From Myxocyprinus asiaticus (lineage: Eukaryota > Chordata > Actinopteri > Cypriniformes > Catostomidae), in NCBI RefSeq assembly GCF_019703515.2, contig NC_059379.1, positions 28,486,880 to 28,550,879 of the forward strand: a stretch of 64,000 bases of DNA, in the 5' to 3' direction. Made by a program: the position numbers and the translations under genes. This document shows, piece after piece, positions 21,746-32,924 of this stretch. Numbering within the stretch: the stretch's first letter is position 1; every line of letters starts with the position of its first letter. The notes under the pieces were generated by a model. It ran no database searches. It was given only the letters and a program-made list of their open reading frames with translations, and was not told the origin of the DNA.

Positions 21746-22544
21746 GAACCCAGGTCTCCTATACTCTTTAAGCAACACATATCTGGGTGTGCCACAATGG
21801 AAGGTAAAAATGGCTGAGCCGATGCAAAAATGTCTGAGATATGCCGCTTGTTAGTGAGTCGGCATAATGTGGCCGATCCTTTGGTACTGGAACTTTTGAA
21901 AACAACATACTGACTTTCCGTGTGATGATGTTGGCTGTGGGGTTCATATCATCAGTTGGAACTATTGAACAATTCCACCCTTCTCTGAACGAGTCAGTGT
22001 TTTGAGTATGAATGAGATTCAGAGTGGCACTAAACAAGACATCTATTTGTGAATGAACTTAGAAAACTGGTATATTCCATTAATAAATTAACTGAATGCT
22101 TGTTATTTGTTCAATTCGGTATGCGAGTCAATCTTGCACTGATGACCATACACAATTGAGATGATGTAAGAACATTATTAAAACTCTATCCATTTATATA
22201 GGCTATTGTTATCTTTTTCTACAACTTTATAAAAGTCAAGCCCGGAAATTGATGAAATGGAGGGAAACAATTGCTTAAACAGTATTTTTGGAGTCTCTAA
22301 TGTACATCTGTAAATATTCAAATTTTAATAAAGGATTAAAATACTTTTTTATGCTGTGAGTGTTTGTTTTTTATCAAATCTATTCCCACCTACTGGCTTA
22401 ATGAACACTGAATGAATCAGTAAATTAATCTGAACTAATCTTTTTGGTCAACAGAATCAAAAGATTTGAGTTACTGGAATAAATCAAAATCACCTCTACG
22501 AGTGCAAAAAAGGCCCAAGATCTTCTCAGTCACCTTTCACTTGC

Positions 22545-22656
22545 ATTGCATCTACTTTTGTGTTCCACTGAAGAAATAAAGTCATACAGGTTTGTAACAA
22601 CATGATGGTGAATCAGTGATAACAGAATTTCATTTCAAGGTGAATTATCCATTTAA
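22545..22656. repeat. Solitary right arm of a TTAA-type foldback element
   Basis: CACTTGCATTGCATCTA, GAAGAAATAAAGTCATACAG, GGTGAATTATCCATTTAA match the outer arm of the foldback family at 58260-58921, ending at a TTAA (22653-22656). The opposite arm is absent. Confidence 0.5.
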
Positions 22657-23336
22657 TTACATGAAGACTTCCTTTTAGCATGAATTTGCCTTTTTTTTTT
22701 TTTTTTAGATTTCCAATAGACTCTTTAATAAATAGATGATCCATGTTGGCAGAAAAGGCATTTTCCAGAACGAATTGCTCAGGACTAGAGAGAGGATCAA
22801 TAGAGCATTGTGATTTAGTGCAAACCAGCGAGCAGGTTACCAGATCACTAAGAAAATTAACTGATGGCAGTCTGTGCTTTGTATAACTGGTGAATTAAAC
22901 TTAATAGTTCTTTCAGAGACAAGTGCACCAGAGTAATAAATTGTTGTGAAATCACATTTCTGTTATTGGAACGTTCTCTTAAAAAGAAAAATATGTGGGA
23001 TTCTGACCTTCTGTTTCTATAGCTGTGAAAGTTGAAGTTTATAACTCAGATAGGAGTGACCTGCCATGACTTTGAAGTTGGTTTCTGCTTATTAACTTCT
23101 ATCATTCTCACTTTCGAATATACAGCCTTGTCTGCTTGAACCTTAGTTTGACCAGAGACAGTATGAAGAGTAGGAGATGGACCACTCAAGAGTAAAATTA
23201 ATGGGAGAAATTGTAAAGTTAATTTGGCAGCTGCAGGAATGTAAGTCCCCCCTTTTAGTTAAAAAAGCTAATAACCTTTTTGATAGAGGCATCGCCTGTT
23301 TCTTTACTCTAGAACACATATTTGCATTAGCTGTAC

Positions 23337-23337
<1 letters not shown>

Positions 23338-23371
<34 letters not shown>
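23338..23371. repeat. (GT)n microsatellite
   Basis: About 33 bp of GT dinucleotides. Confidence 0.9.
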
Positions 23372-23373
<2 letters not shown>

Positions 23374-24369
23374 TTGTGAGCATATTTGTGATTAGTTCCT
23401 CCTATGACATGATGATGAGTTGACCTTTTTCCTCAGGTCTCTGATGTATAATTTAAAGTGCTGTATGCAATTTGATCTTGAAAAGGTCAGTATGAGAAAA
23501 GCACAAAGCCTCTGTCCAGTGCTGCACCTTTATGTCCACTCATTTGGCGCTGTGGCTTCATAAAATGCACTGAAATGTGTCAAAAGTGTCCAGTTACTAT
23601 CCCTGGGTGACATCAGCAGTAAATAAGAGAAGGTTTTTAAAAGGTTATGACCTGTACTTTAAAATGCTTTTTGACTGATAATTTATTGTCTGGAACGTAC
23701 AAAGTGAAATTTCACACAGAAGATGTGGACCTTTGCCACTTGACTATTAACGGGAGCCTTGAGTGTTTACCAAAAGTCACATCTGTCGTTTTATCGTTTT
23801 ATGGAGTATTTCAAGGCATGTCTAAGGTAGTTGGGCAAACACCACTGTTCCCTCAAAGTTGCGTGTATGTACAGACACACTTCTCATGTTACTTCAGCAC
23901 TGTGCAGAAGACAGACTCAAAAATGTTTGTAAAAAAGCTACACATTTCTTGAATAAGAGGTAAATGAATGAGCAGTGTTTCAACTCGTACCCATCCACAT
24001 GTCCAGTGATTTAGTATGGAACTTTAAGATGTGGGAAACCGTGTGTGGAAAATCCACAGGACTTAAAAATGGCTAAAATATGGTTGAAATAGTGTATGTA
24101 TCTAAATATACAGATGCCCAAACTGAGAAAAAAAAAAAAAATGTGCTGAATTGATTAAAATAATAAATGTAGCATTGTTGCATCACACTTCTTAAGTAAA
24201 TTCAACTTATGGTCATTTTATGTAAGCGTAACTAAAAAAACCTTTGTTAGATATCCACAAATGTATCAGTTTATCCAACTTTATTTACTTTAAAAGGTAT
24301 GTCACACAAATAATATTTAACGTCCTGGTTACTTTCGTAACCTCCGTTCCCTGATGGAGGGAACAAGAC

Positions 24370-24548
24370 GTTGTGTCGATGTAGTGACACTAGGGGCACT
24401 CTTGGTAGACCCAAACACCTCTTCTTTTTTGAAAAAAGGCCAAAGAGGATTGGCGAGTGGAATTTGCATGCCACTCCCCCGGACATAAGGGTATAAAAGG
24501 AGCTGGTATGCAACCACTCATTCAGGTTTTGTGCTGAGGAGCCGAGAC
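24370..24548 (-). repeat. DIRS right inverted terminal repeat
   Basis: Inverted relative to 30056-30252, sharing TTGTGTCGATGTAGTGACAC, AATTTGCATGCCACTCCCCC and GGGTATAAAAGGAGCTGGTA. An extra tip (24322-24369, including TCCTGGTTACTTTCGTAACC) is not in the left repeat, matching the known one-sided extension of DIRS right ends. Confidence 0.85.
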
Positions 24549-24616
24549 CAGGTCCCGGCCATTTCAGCGGGTAGTTCAGCGATGTGGCAAGAGGGACACC
24601 ACGTCTCGTTCGCTTC

Positions 24617-24704
24617 ATCAGGGAACGGAGGTTAAGAAAGTAACCAGGACATTCCCTATCTGTAACTCACTAGACATTGTGTCGATGTAGTGACACTAGG
24701 GGTC
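24617..24704 (-). repeat. DIRS internal complementary region (both element tips joined)
   Basis: 24617-24650 is the inverted copy of the right tip (AACGGAGGTTAAGAAAGTAA then CCAGGAC against 24322-24355). After ATT at 24651-24653, the segment 24654-24704 is the inverted copy of the left tip (CCCTATCTGTAACTCACTAG ... TAGTGACACTAGGGGTC against 30202-30252). In DIRS elements this region templates completion of the terminal repeats and circle formation. Confidence 0.85.
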
Positions 24705-25469
24705 CCTATACAAAACGCCACAACTAGCTGAACTGTGTTGCGTGAACTGGTGGTGTGTGATGGGCAGACTGCTGTGTGCCTCGTAGCCAGTGCACCAGGC
24801 CATCACGTAACCTACCCCAAGCTCTTATGAGCATCGAACGGTCCATCAGGAACAAGTCGACTGCCCAACTATAGAGACAGGCTAGCCCAGCCGAGGCCTC
24901 TTTTCCCTCTCTTTTCTCCCCAAAAGAGTAGATTTGTTAACTGACTGGGAGCCATAAGTGTCTGCGTCGGGGGGTGTCCCTCCCAAGGGGAAGACACAGC
25001 GGAGACCACACCCTGCCCAAATAGAGGGGGGGTATTTTGAGTGGAATACGTCACATGGTCTTACCGAGTCTTGTCAGAAGTATGTCATGTGGAGAGGTCC
25101 CATGGTAGGTCCTACCCGAAGGGGGAGGAGTTTCTACAGAGCATGGCAACCAGGGGCAGAGGGGCCTCTGCCCAAGGAAAACACAGTTTGCCATCAGGGA
25201 AACAATTTTTGTGGAAGATATCACATGGGGTTGCCTTCGGGGAACCAGCACATGTGGAGCACCTACCTCAGTACAGGGGCTCATTAGCGCACGTACTGGG
25301 CCAGTCAGCGAGTTTCTCCGCAAACTCAGCTGCCAGAGGGCTAAGGAGGAAAGTCATCCAGGGATCACAGTCTGTGAACATGACTGGGAGTCAAGAGCAC
25401 ACGTCTTCACCTCAAGGGAGGGGAAAGGCTCTATGCGCAAGTGGTACACCTGGCCAGTTGTCCTGGAAC
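24705..25469 (-). other. DIRS 3' region between recombinase and internal complementary region
   Basis: No domain recognised on either strand, although open stretches occur. Probably the degraded recombinase C-terminus and 3' untranslated region. Confidence 0.4.
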
Positions 25470-26450
25470 TTACCTGCTTGTGCCTGCCAATACACGAGAC
25501 GAGACCGGCTCAACCTGGAGATTGTAGAACCTCACCAAGGTGTTGGGTGTTGCCCAGCCCGCTACTCTGCAGATGTATGCCAAAGAGTGGGCTCGTAACC
25601 CCGCAGGGGGTGACACATCCTGAGCCTGATAAGCCATCGTGATGGTGTCGATGACCCGGTGGGTGATCCTCTGTTTGGAGACAGCGCTTCCTTTCCACTG
25701 TCCACCAAAGCAAACAAAGAGCTGCTTGGAGCTTCCAGACAGATCCAAATAGATGCGTAAAGCTCACACCGGACACAGCAACGCCAAGGCTGGGTCTGCC
25801 TCCTCCTGGGGCAGCACTTGCAGATTCACCACCTGATCCCTAAAAGGAGTCGTGGGAACCTTGGGCACATAGCCTGGTCGGGGTCTCAGGATCACGTGAG
25901 AGTAACCCAGACCTAACTCTAGGCACTATTCGCTGACAGAGAACGCCTGCAGTTCCCCTACCCTTTTAATGGAAGTGAGCGCAGTCAGGAGGGCAGTCTT
26001 CAAAGAGAGTGCCTTAAGCTCAGCTGACTCCAAGGGCTCAAAGAGAGCTCCCTGTAGACCCTGAAGGACTACAGAGAGGTCCAATGAGGGGACGAGGCGC
26101 GGTCTGGAGGGATTCAACCTCCTAGTGCCTCTCAGGAACCTGATGATCAAGTTGTTCTTCCCCAAATACTTACCATCTACTGCATCGTGATGTGCCGAAA
26201 TAGCGGCTACATACACCTTCAGGGTGGAGTGGGACAGCCACCCCTCCAGCCTCTCCTACAGAAAGGAAAGCACTGATCCGACTGTGCATCTCTGGGGGTC
26301 TTCGCGTCGGGAAGAACACCACTTAGCGAATAGACGCCACTTCAAGGCATACAGGCGCCTCATAGAGAGAGCCCTAGCCTGAGTGATCGTGTCTACCACA
26401 ACGGGTGGTAGGCCACTTAGATCTTCTATGTCTGTCCGGGGGACAGACAT
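25470..26450 (-). pseudogene. DIRS tyrosine recombinase, three stops and a deletion in the active site
   Basis: The enzyme would integrate circular cDNA. One frame on the - strand carries the family pattern: ITQARALSMRRLYALKWRLF and SRREDPQRCTVGSVLSFL (26400-26256), TLKVYVAAISAHH and IIRFLRGTRRLNPSRPR, then LTSIKRVGELQAFSV (about 25970-25930; the Arg is the first catalytic arginine), RPGYVPKVPTTPF, HRVIDTI, GLRAHSLAYICRVAGWATPN and RFYNLQVEPVSSRVL. Stops lie at 26256-26258, 25926-25928 and 25764-25766, in the same frame. After AHS the usual intact fish protein has a Thr-Arg and about 14 more residues that are missing here, so the HxxR arginine is lost. The late tyrosine (RFYNL) remains. Confidence 0.8.
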
Positions 26451-26469
26451 GGAGATTCCAGAGGTCTGG

Positions 26470-28143
26470 TCACGGGTGGCAGATGGTGCCCTGTCCCTGA
26501 GAAAGAAGATCCTTCCTCAGGGGAATTCGCTGGGGGTGGGCTGTTGCGAGGAGCGTGAGATCCAAGAACCACATCTGAGTGGGCCAGCAGGGTGCTACTA
26601 GGATGATCTGCTCCTCATCCTCCCTGACCTTGCACAGCGTATTTGCGTAGTCCAGGGGGCCAGCTGTGTGCCAGCGCATCTACACCAAGGGGTGCCTCGG
26701 TCAGGGCGTACCAAAGCGGGCAGTGGGAGGATTCCCGGGATGCACACAGGTCTACCTATGCTCAACCGAATCGACTCCAAATCAGCTGGACCACCTGAGG
26801 GTGGAGACTCCACTCTCCCCTGAGGGTAACCTGACATGACAGCGCATCCGCTGCGGTGTTGAGGTCGCCCGGGATGTGAGTGGCTCGTAGCGACTTGAGG
26901 TGCTGCTGACTCCGGAGGAGATGGCAGGCGAGTCGTGACATGCAATGGGAGCGTAGACCACCTTGGCAGTTGATGTACGCTACTGATGCTGTGTTGTCCG
27001 TTCGGACCAACACGTGCTTGCCCTGGATCAACGGCCGGAACCTCCGCAGGGCAAGCAGTACTGCCAACAACTCTAGGCAGTTGATGTGCCAACGCGGCCC
27101 AGTCCAGGAGCCGGCGGCTGTGTGCCCATTGCATATGGTGCCCCAGCCCATCTTGGAGGCATCTGTTGTAACCACGATGCGCCTGGAGACCTGCTCTAGG
27201 GGAACCTCTGCCCATAGAAATGCAAGGTCGGTCCAAGGGCTGAAGAGGCGGCGACAGATCAGCATGATGGCCACGCGATTTGTCCCGTGGTGCCATGCCC
27301 ATCTCGGGACTCGAGTCTGAAGCCAGTGTTGAAGCGGTGTGGCCGCCGCTGAGGATGCCATATGCCCCAGGAGCCTCTGAAAGACTTTCAGTGGAACCGC
27401 TGTTCTCCGTCTGAACGCCTTCAGACAGTTCAGCACCGAGTGTGCATGCTCGTTCATGAGGCACGCTGTCATCAAGACTGAGTCCAACTCCAGACCGAGA
27501 AATGAGATGCTCTGAACCGGGGAGAGCTTGCTCTTTTCCCAGTTGACCCGAATCCCCAGTCGGCTGAGGAGCCGGCGCATGAGGTCCCTGTGTGCGCACA
27601 GCAACTCTCGAGAGTGAGCTAGGATTAGCCAGTCGTCAAGATAGTTGAGGAAGCGGATGCCCACTTCCCTTAGCAGGGCAAGGGCAGCCTCTACAAACTT
27701 CGTGAAGACGCGAGGGGACAGGGACAGGCCGAAGGGGAGGACCTTGTACTGGTATGCCTGGCGTTCGAAGGCAAACCACAAGAAGGGTCTGTGTCGAGGT
27801 AAGACCGAGATGTAAAAGTACGCGTCCTTCAGGTCTACCGCCACGAACCAATCTTGATGCTGGATGCTCGCTAGAATGTGTTTTTGCATCAGCATCTTGA
27901 ACAGGAGTCTGTGCAAAGCCCGGTTCAGTACTCGCAGGTACAGGATTGAAGGATTGATTTCTTCGGTACAATGAAGTAAGGGCTGTAGAACCCTTTCTTC
28001 ATCTCGGCTGGAGGGACAGGCTCTATTGCGCCCTTGCACAGAAGGGTAGCAATCTCCGCACGCAAGGTAGCGACGTTCTCGCCCTTCACCGAGGTGAAGC
28101 GGACACTGCTGAACCTGGGCGGATGCCTGGTGAACTGAATCAC
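26470..28143 (-). pseudogene. DIRS reverse transcriptase-RNase H and following domain, frameshifted
   Basis: It would copy DIRS RNA into DNA and degrade the RNA. The N-terminal part (28143-27960) has RAEIATLLCKGAIEPVPPAE and KKGFYSPYFIVPKK; after a frameshift near 27960 the frame 27960-26762 has LYLRVLNRALHRLLFKML, FVAVDLKDAYF (motif A), YKVLPFGLSLSPRVFTK (motif B) and FLNYLDDWLIL (YLDD catalytic pair). RNase H follows with VVTTDASKMGWG, NCLELLAVLLAL, VRTDNTASVAYI and GDLNTAADALS, so its acidic residues are present. The frame stops at 26762; the next segment (KVREDEEQIILVAPCWPTQM, 26679-26470) is in another frame and sits where DIRS elements carry their Dam-like methyltransferase region. Two shifts at least; not functional as one protein. 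Confidence 0.85.
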
Positions 28144-28249
28144 AGAGCCGAGTCAGATGGTCTGGGTCAGCCATCGCAATCGGTTGGAAAGCGCGAGCCA
28201 TGTGGTCAAACTCCGGGTGAGGGGGACCAAGGGAATGATCATGTCAGAC

Positions 28250-29840
28250 GTACTGGCGGGTGGGGCCTTGCGGCGGGGCAGAGCTCAAGGTGCCACGTTG
28301 AGGGGACTCGAGCCCCGTGGCCATGCTGAGTCCAAGGACATCGAAGCACTTACCTGGCTCCTGCCGCCCACCATAAGATTGGCTGAGGAGGGGGGAGGAG
28401 GAATCTTGTCCCCGTAGTCCACTGGAACCAATCCCGTGTGGGCGTGTTTGTGCTGGGCGCACAGGGGCAGGGGGTCCGCCGCTGGAGCACCATATCTGCC
28501 AGGTGGATGGTGGTTGTAACGACGGCCGTGCGCACCAGATATGTGGCCCAGGAGATGAGAGAACCATTCTTTTATTAGGATTTTGGGTGCCGCAGCCTCC
28601 TGGGCATGCGGCGACAAAAGATTCTCCTCACGGCCCTCCACCGGGGGATGGAGTGGTCTGTCGACCAGCACCAGAGAAGTGGGTCTCCTCGCCCCTGGGT
28701 CACCTGTCTCGAGGGCGCTTCGAAACCTTCTTCGGGTTCTTAGTGGCCGGCCGCGAGACGGGTGGTGTCTGCTTCCTGCGGAGGGCTCCACGCCGGAGCC
28801 GGTCCACGGTGGCAGGCTGCAGCAGAGCCAGTGTTGTTGCTGCAGGAGGACGCCCTTGGCGACAAGCAGACAGGGTGCGGGGTCTTAATCAGCGCTGGGG
28901 CAGGATATGTTGTAAAACCTCCGTCTGCTTCTTCACCGCAGAGAACTGCTGGGCAAAGTCCTCGACGGCATCACCAGACAGGCCTGGGAAATGGGGGCAT
29001 CAAGGAACCATGCCTTGTCTGCCTCTCCCATCTCGACCAGGTTGAGCCAAAGGTGGCGCTCCTGGACCACCAGGGTGGACATCGCCTGCCCGAGAGACCG
29101 CGCCGTGACCTTCGTCACCCGGAGAGCGAGGTCGGTCGCCAAGCGCAGTTCCTGCATCAATCCCGTGTCAGAACTACCCTCATGCAGTTCTTTTAGCACC
29201 TTGGCTGGTGTAATTGCAGGAGAGCCATGGCGTGTAGGGCGGAGGCGTCTTGTCCAGCGGCACCGTAGGCTCTAGCCATCAGGGATGACGTAAACCTACA
29301 GGTCCTGGATGGGAGTTTGGGGCACCCACACCAGGTGACGGCGCTCTGCGGACACAAGTGCACCGCGAGTGCCTTATCAACCTGGGAGGATCACCGAATA
29401 CCCCCTGGCCGCTCCGCCATAGAGGGTACCGAGAGCGGGGGAGCTGAAAGACTGGGACCGGGCGGTAAAAGGTGCCTTCCACAATCTTGACGACGAACTG
29501 CCGGTCTCGTGCGAGAGCCCAATCGGGGCAAGCGAGCATGCTGGAGAATGGGAGGTCCATGGGGGGATACCCGGCGGAGGTGGTCCCATTGATGTCCCCA
29601 AATCGCCCCCAGTGCTAACTGACGCGGCCTCAAACCCGTAGGTAGAAGGACCGGTGTGGGGAGCCGCTGGGGTGGCTTGCTTTCTTATGAAAGCAAGCCG
29701 CGACCGCAACGTTGCCATGGTCATGTTCTTGCAATGAGGACATGACTCATCCACGAACGATGTCTCCGCGTGTGCAGTGTCTAGACACGTAAGACAGTAA
29801 TCGTGGCCATCAGAAGCGGAGAGATATCAAACGCAACCAG
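28250..29840 (-). pseudogene. DIRS gag
   Basis: Gag-like structural protein. It opens near 29830 with DGHDYCLTCLDTAHAETSFV followed by DESCPHCKNMTMATLRSRL, a Cys/His cluster seen at the start of fish DIRS gag. Later blocks in shifting frames include KAPFTARSQSFSSPAL, LKELHEGSSDTGLMQELRLA and TDLALRVTKVTARSLGQAMS with LVVQERHLWLNLVEMGEADK (29199-29000), then a low-complexity proline/arginine-rich tail to about 28285. At least three frame changes. The homologous fragment at 8535-9192 helps define it. Confidence 0.65.
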
Positions 29841-29844
29841 GAAT

Positions 29845-30055
29845 AACACAAACGGAAAGGCATCTTTAAAAAAACGTTCCGTGTGTGCCGCTCTTTTAGA
29901 AAGAAAATATACTCTTTTTAGAATATACTCTTTAAGTTGTTTCTGCCGAACCGCCCAGGGGCGTTCTCTGCAAGCCGCTGAAATGCGCCGTAGAATCCAG
30001 CAGATGAGGTGAATGAACTTCGCGGATGAATTCAGCTTCAATGAATAGAACCGCT
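29845..30055 (-). other. DIRS 5' leader between left terminal repeat and gag
   Basis: No motif recognised. The long - strand open frame across this region (30149-29781) runs through the leader and repeat and is probably not translated. Confidence 0.4.
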
Positions 30056-30252
30056 TGGCTCCGAAGAGAAAATCTGAATGAGTGGTTGCATACCAGCTCC
30101 TTTTATACCCATATGTCTGGGGGAGTGGCATGCAAATTCCACTCACCAATTCTCATTGGCCTTTTTTCAATAAAGCAGAGGTGTTTGGGGCTCCCAAGAG
30201 TGACCCCTAGTGTCACTACATCAACACAATGTCGAGTGAGTGACAGATAGGG
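30056..30252 (-). repeat. DIRS left inverted terminal repeat
   Basis: Inverted copy of 24370-24548 with its own tip CCCTATCTGTCACTCACTCG (read on the - strand from 30252). The same sequence in direct orientation starts the truncated element at 8354. Confidence 0.85.
30101..30108 (-). promoter_or_regulatory. TATA box in the DIRS left terminal repeat
   Basis: GGGTATAAAAGGAG on the - strand lies about 150 bp inside the left end and upstream of gag. The same box occurs in the other two terminal repeats (near 24491 and 8498). A promoter role is inferred from sequence and position. Confidence 0.5.
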
Positions 30253-30255
30253 AAC

Positions 30256-31323
30256 AACTAATAGCATGTTGTTTCAAGTAAACATTTTCTTTGTTATTGT
30301 TTCTACTTAATTGAATTGTCTCAAAATAAAATAATAACTGAGGTTATTCAATAAACTTGATTCCCTAAAGAAGTGCAGACAAAGCTGCACTTCAGCTACG
30401 CACATTCACATGCGTGAAGAAACATTACATTGATTGAACAGGACCCAACTTCATCATCTAACTTTACCAAAGGGAACACTAATCAACTAATTACAGTAAA
30501 ATGACATCAGTAATACTAAAAGAACTAAAATCTCTATGAATTCTTTATAACAACTAATTAAATGCCCCGATAAGTTCCTTTTGACCAAACAAACATGCTT
30601 AAATTATTCAAGCGCAAGGGATTATGGGTATTCCCCACCTATATTATATACTGTATTATATTATGGGTTTTGTAAATTGTTTGAGTTAGTAGTAATATTT
30701 TTTTTTTTCATTTTTTTATTTTTAAGCCAAAGAAGTTCTAGGAACTCACAATTATTCATTTACTTTATGTATCCCTTTAAGTTCACCTTATAAATGATAT
30801 TTGTGTTGTAAACATTAATGCAAATAAAGTAAAGCTAACAATGTTATAAATATGTACTCTTCAGAGTAGAAGCAGTTTATTTTCAAAATTCATTATCATT
30901 TTCATATGGTTGTCGAGCCAAAAAATCTTTGTTTTTTGTTTTTTCAGTGCACAGAGGCCATGCATTTTTTTCGTGTCTTGTTCTGTCTTGAACATTTCAG
31001 CATAACATAAACAAATCATGTTATCTTTTTTTTTCTTTTTGTTTTTTACAAACAAATTACAAGAGGATTGCATGATCTTTAGATAAATGGCCAATATTAT
31101 TAAAGAAGCAGTGTTAGCTTTAATATTTTATATAAAATATAGGCTTTTTATTTAACATTATACTGTATAAGTGAAACTCCAAGCCTACCAATATATGATA
31201 AATAGAATTTCATGGCAAACACACTGGCTAACACTTTTTATATTTAAATTCCTGATTTTTTAAATAGAAAATAGCAAGAAATGCTGCAGAATTATTCTAT
31301 TTTTAAATGTTGTAGGTTATATC
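30256..31323. other. AT-rich non-coding stretch
   Basis: No gene or element end recognised. T-rich tracts occur near 30700 and 31030. Confidence 0.6.
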
Positions 31324-31335
31324 AAGTATTTACCT

Positions 31336-31751
31336 GGGTAGCTCAGCGAGTATTAACACTGACTACCACCCCTGGAGTCGCGAGTTTGAATCCAGGGTGT
31401 GCTGAGTGACTCCAGCCAGGTCTTCTAAGCAGCCAAATTGGCTCGGATGCTAGGGAGGGTAGTCATATGGGTTAACCACCTCGTGGTCTATTACGTGGTT
31501 CTTGCTCTCTGTGGGGCGAATGATGAGATGTGCGTGGATTCCGCAGAGAATAGCATGAAGCCTCCACACGCGGTCTCCGCGGAAACGTGCTCAACAAGCC
31601 ACATGATAAGATACGTGGATTGACGTCTCAGACGTGGAAGCAACTGAGATTCGTCCTCCGCCACCCGGATTGAGGCAAGTCACTATGCCACGAGGACTTA
31701 GAGCACATTGGGAATTGGGCATTCCAAATTGGGGAGAAAAGGGGAGAAAAA
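31336..31751 (+). mobile_element. tRNA-derived SINE (cyprinid HAmo-like), complete with target duplication
   Basis: The 5' head is tRNA-like with a box A (GTAGCTCAGCGAGTA, 31338-31352) and box B (GAGTTTGAATCC, 31382-31393), the internal RNA polymerase III promoter parts. A 300-bp body follows and the element ends in a G/A-rich tail (GGGGAGAAAAGGGGAGAAAA). A perfect 12-bp target duplication AAGTATTTACCT flanks it at 31324-31335 and 31752-31763. Its body (CACCCGGATTGAGG, GGGCATTCCAAATTGGGGAG) fits SINEs described from cyprinids. Frames inside it are not genes. Confidence 0.9.
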
Positions 31752-31763
31752 AAGTATTTACCT

Positions 31764-32920
31764 TATGTTGTTGGATAATATGGTACATAATGCACAATGT
31801 AAACCACACAGTTTGTGCTTTGAAGTAGCAGTTTTACAGTTTTGTGTGTTAAGAAAATGGTCATCTGATCAATCCTTCATCCAAGACCTCAACTGATTGT
31901 TAAAATCCTAAAAACAAAAAAACAAAACAAAAAAAACACTGTAATAGATATCAATGCTGGCAGTCCAACAGTGACCATCCAGCCTCATTACAATTTCATG
32001 CATTTTAAAAGCCTTCTTTTCTGGAAATGCAGTAAGACACAGATCTCTTTACAGTAGATTACTTCCACAGTATGCAGCCTCAAACTGAAGGATGAATTAC
32101 TTAGCAAAGTCAGTAAATTAATCCATCACCCCTGGCAACAGAGTTTAGATGCAGTCTACCTTCGGTTGAGATGGTGGTGTTATGGCTGTGGTGGCCCATT
32201 TACCTTAAATATCCCTCACAGCAGGGGTAAAATCAAGTCAGCGGGTATTTTGTGTCACTTTGTGTTGTGTATTGCCTGTTAAAGGATTTTGTGATCAAGC
32301 GTTAGTTCCCATTTTTCATCGTAGTCCACTAGTTTATTGTGCCTTTATGCACTTAGTTTGAGTTTGGCCCAGCAGGGAAGATTTTCCTCTATAAAAGATG
32401 AATCTTAATGGCATCTGGATTGCCTGTAAACTGTCACTCGATGTCTAGCCATAAACGGCAAGTGCTCAAGGGGGTAAAATAACCTGTACAAAACACTAGT
32501 AACAAAAACATGAAAAGAGAAGGACTGTTGAATTCTAGTAGTCTAGCAGGGGAACCCCTGCTGGCTACCACAGCATAACTAAAAGAGGTGTAGGCCTTCT
32601 GGAATTTGTTCAAAAACATTTTAACTTGATTTTCCCTTTATTAAAGATATTGTGCCTTATCTGACCACCATTACACTTACATTGTTGAGTAGACTGGGTC
32701 TGCATTCGACAGATTTCTTTGGAATACCATGCATAAAATTTAAATTCCTTACTAACTAACAGATATCATTAAAATAGGTTTCCTGAGAAATCACACTTGT
32801 CTCTGTGACAGACCTAAGCTCTGTAAACAGCAAGAAAAGAATCAGGAGTGCGGCCCATGCATTTTTAGCCAATAAGAAAATGCAACCAATCAAACAAAAC
32901 CCAGTGCCTCAAACCTCATC
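31764..32920. other. Non-coding stretch
   Basis: No coding region or element boundary recognised. Confidence 0.55.
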
Positions 32921-32924
32921 ACCA

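Larger units (their letters stand above)
21746..24318. other. AT-rich non-coding stretch with minor repeats
   Basis: No gene recognised. It contains one foldback-element arm (22545-22656), a (GT)n tract (23338-23371) and a segment at 23225-23310 that resembles 61125-61185 (both run from a TTTTAGTTAAAA-like block to GAGGCATC.CCTGTTT). Confidence 0.5.
24322..30252 (-). mobile_element. DIRS-type tyrosine-recombinase retrotransposon, complete in length, inactive
   Basis: A 5.9-kb element on the - strand with the order left terminal repeat, gag, reverse transcriptase-RNase H, tyrosine recombinase, internal complementary region, right terminal repeat. The trinucleotide GTT (AAC on this strand) flanks both ends at 30253-30255 and 24319-24321, as described for DIRS elements, which integrate through their recombinase without longer target duplications. 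Every coding part carries frameshifts or stops. A truncated relative lies at 8351-9242. Confidence 0.9.

Noticed and set aside
26598..27599. 333-codon - strand frame inside the DIRS element
   Set aside because: It overlaps the reverse transcriptase-RNase H gene in another frame and has no domain of its own; the RT frame carries the catalytic motifs.
29781..30149. 122-codon - strand frame upstream of DIRS gag
   Set aside because: It runs through the terminal repeat and leader; the true gag start motif lies downstream in another frame.
31336..31410. tRNA gene
   Set aside because: The tRNA-like part is the head of a SINE with body, tail and target duplication; the cloverleaf is degraded.
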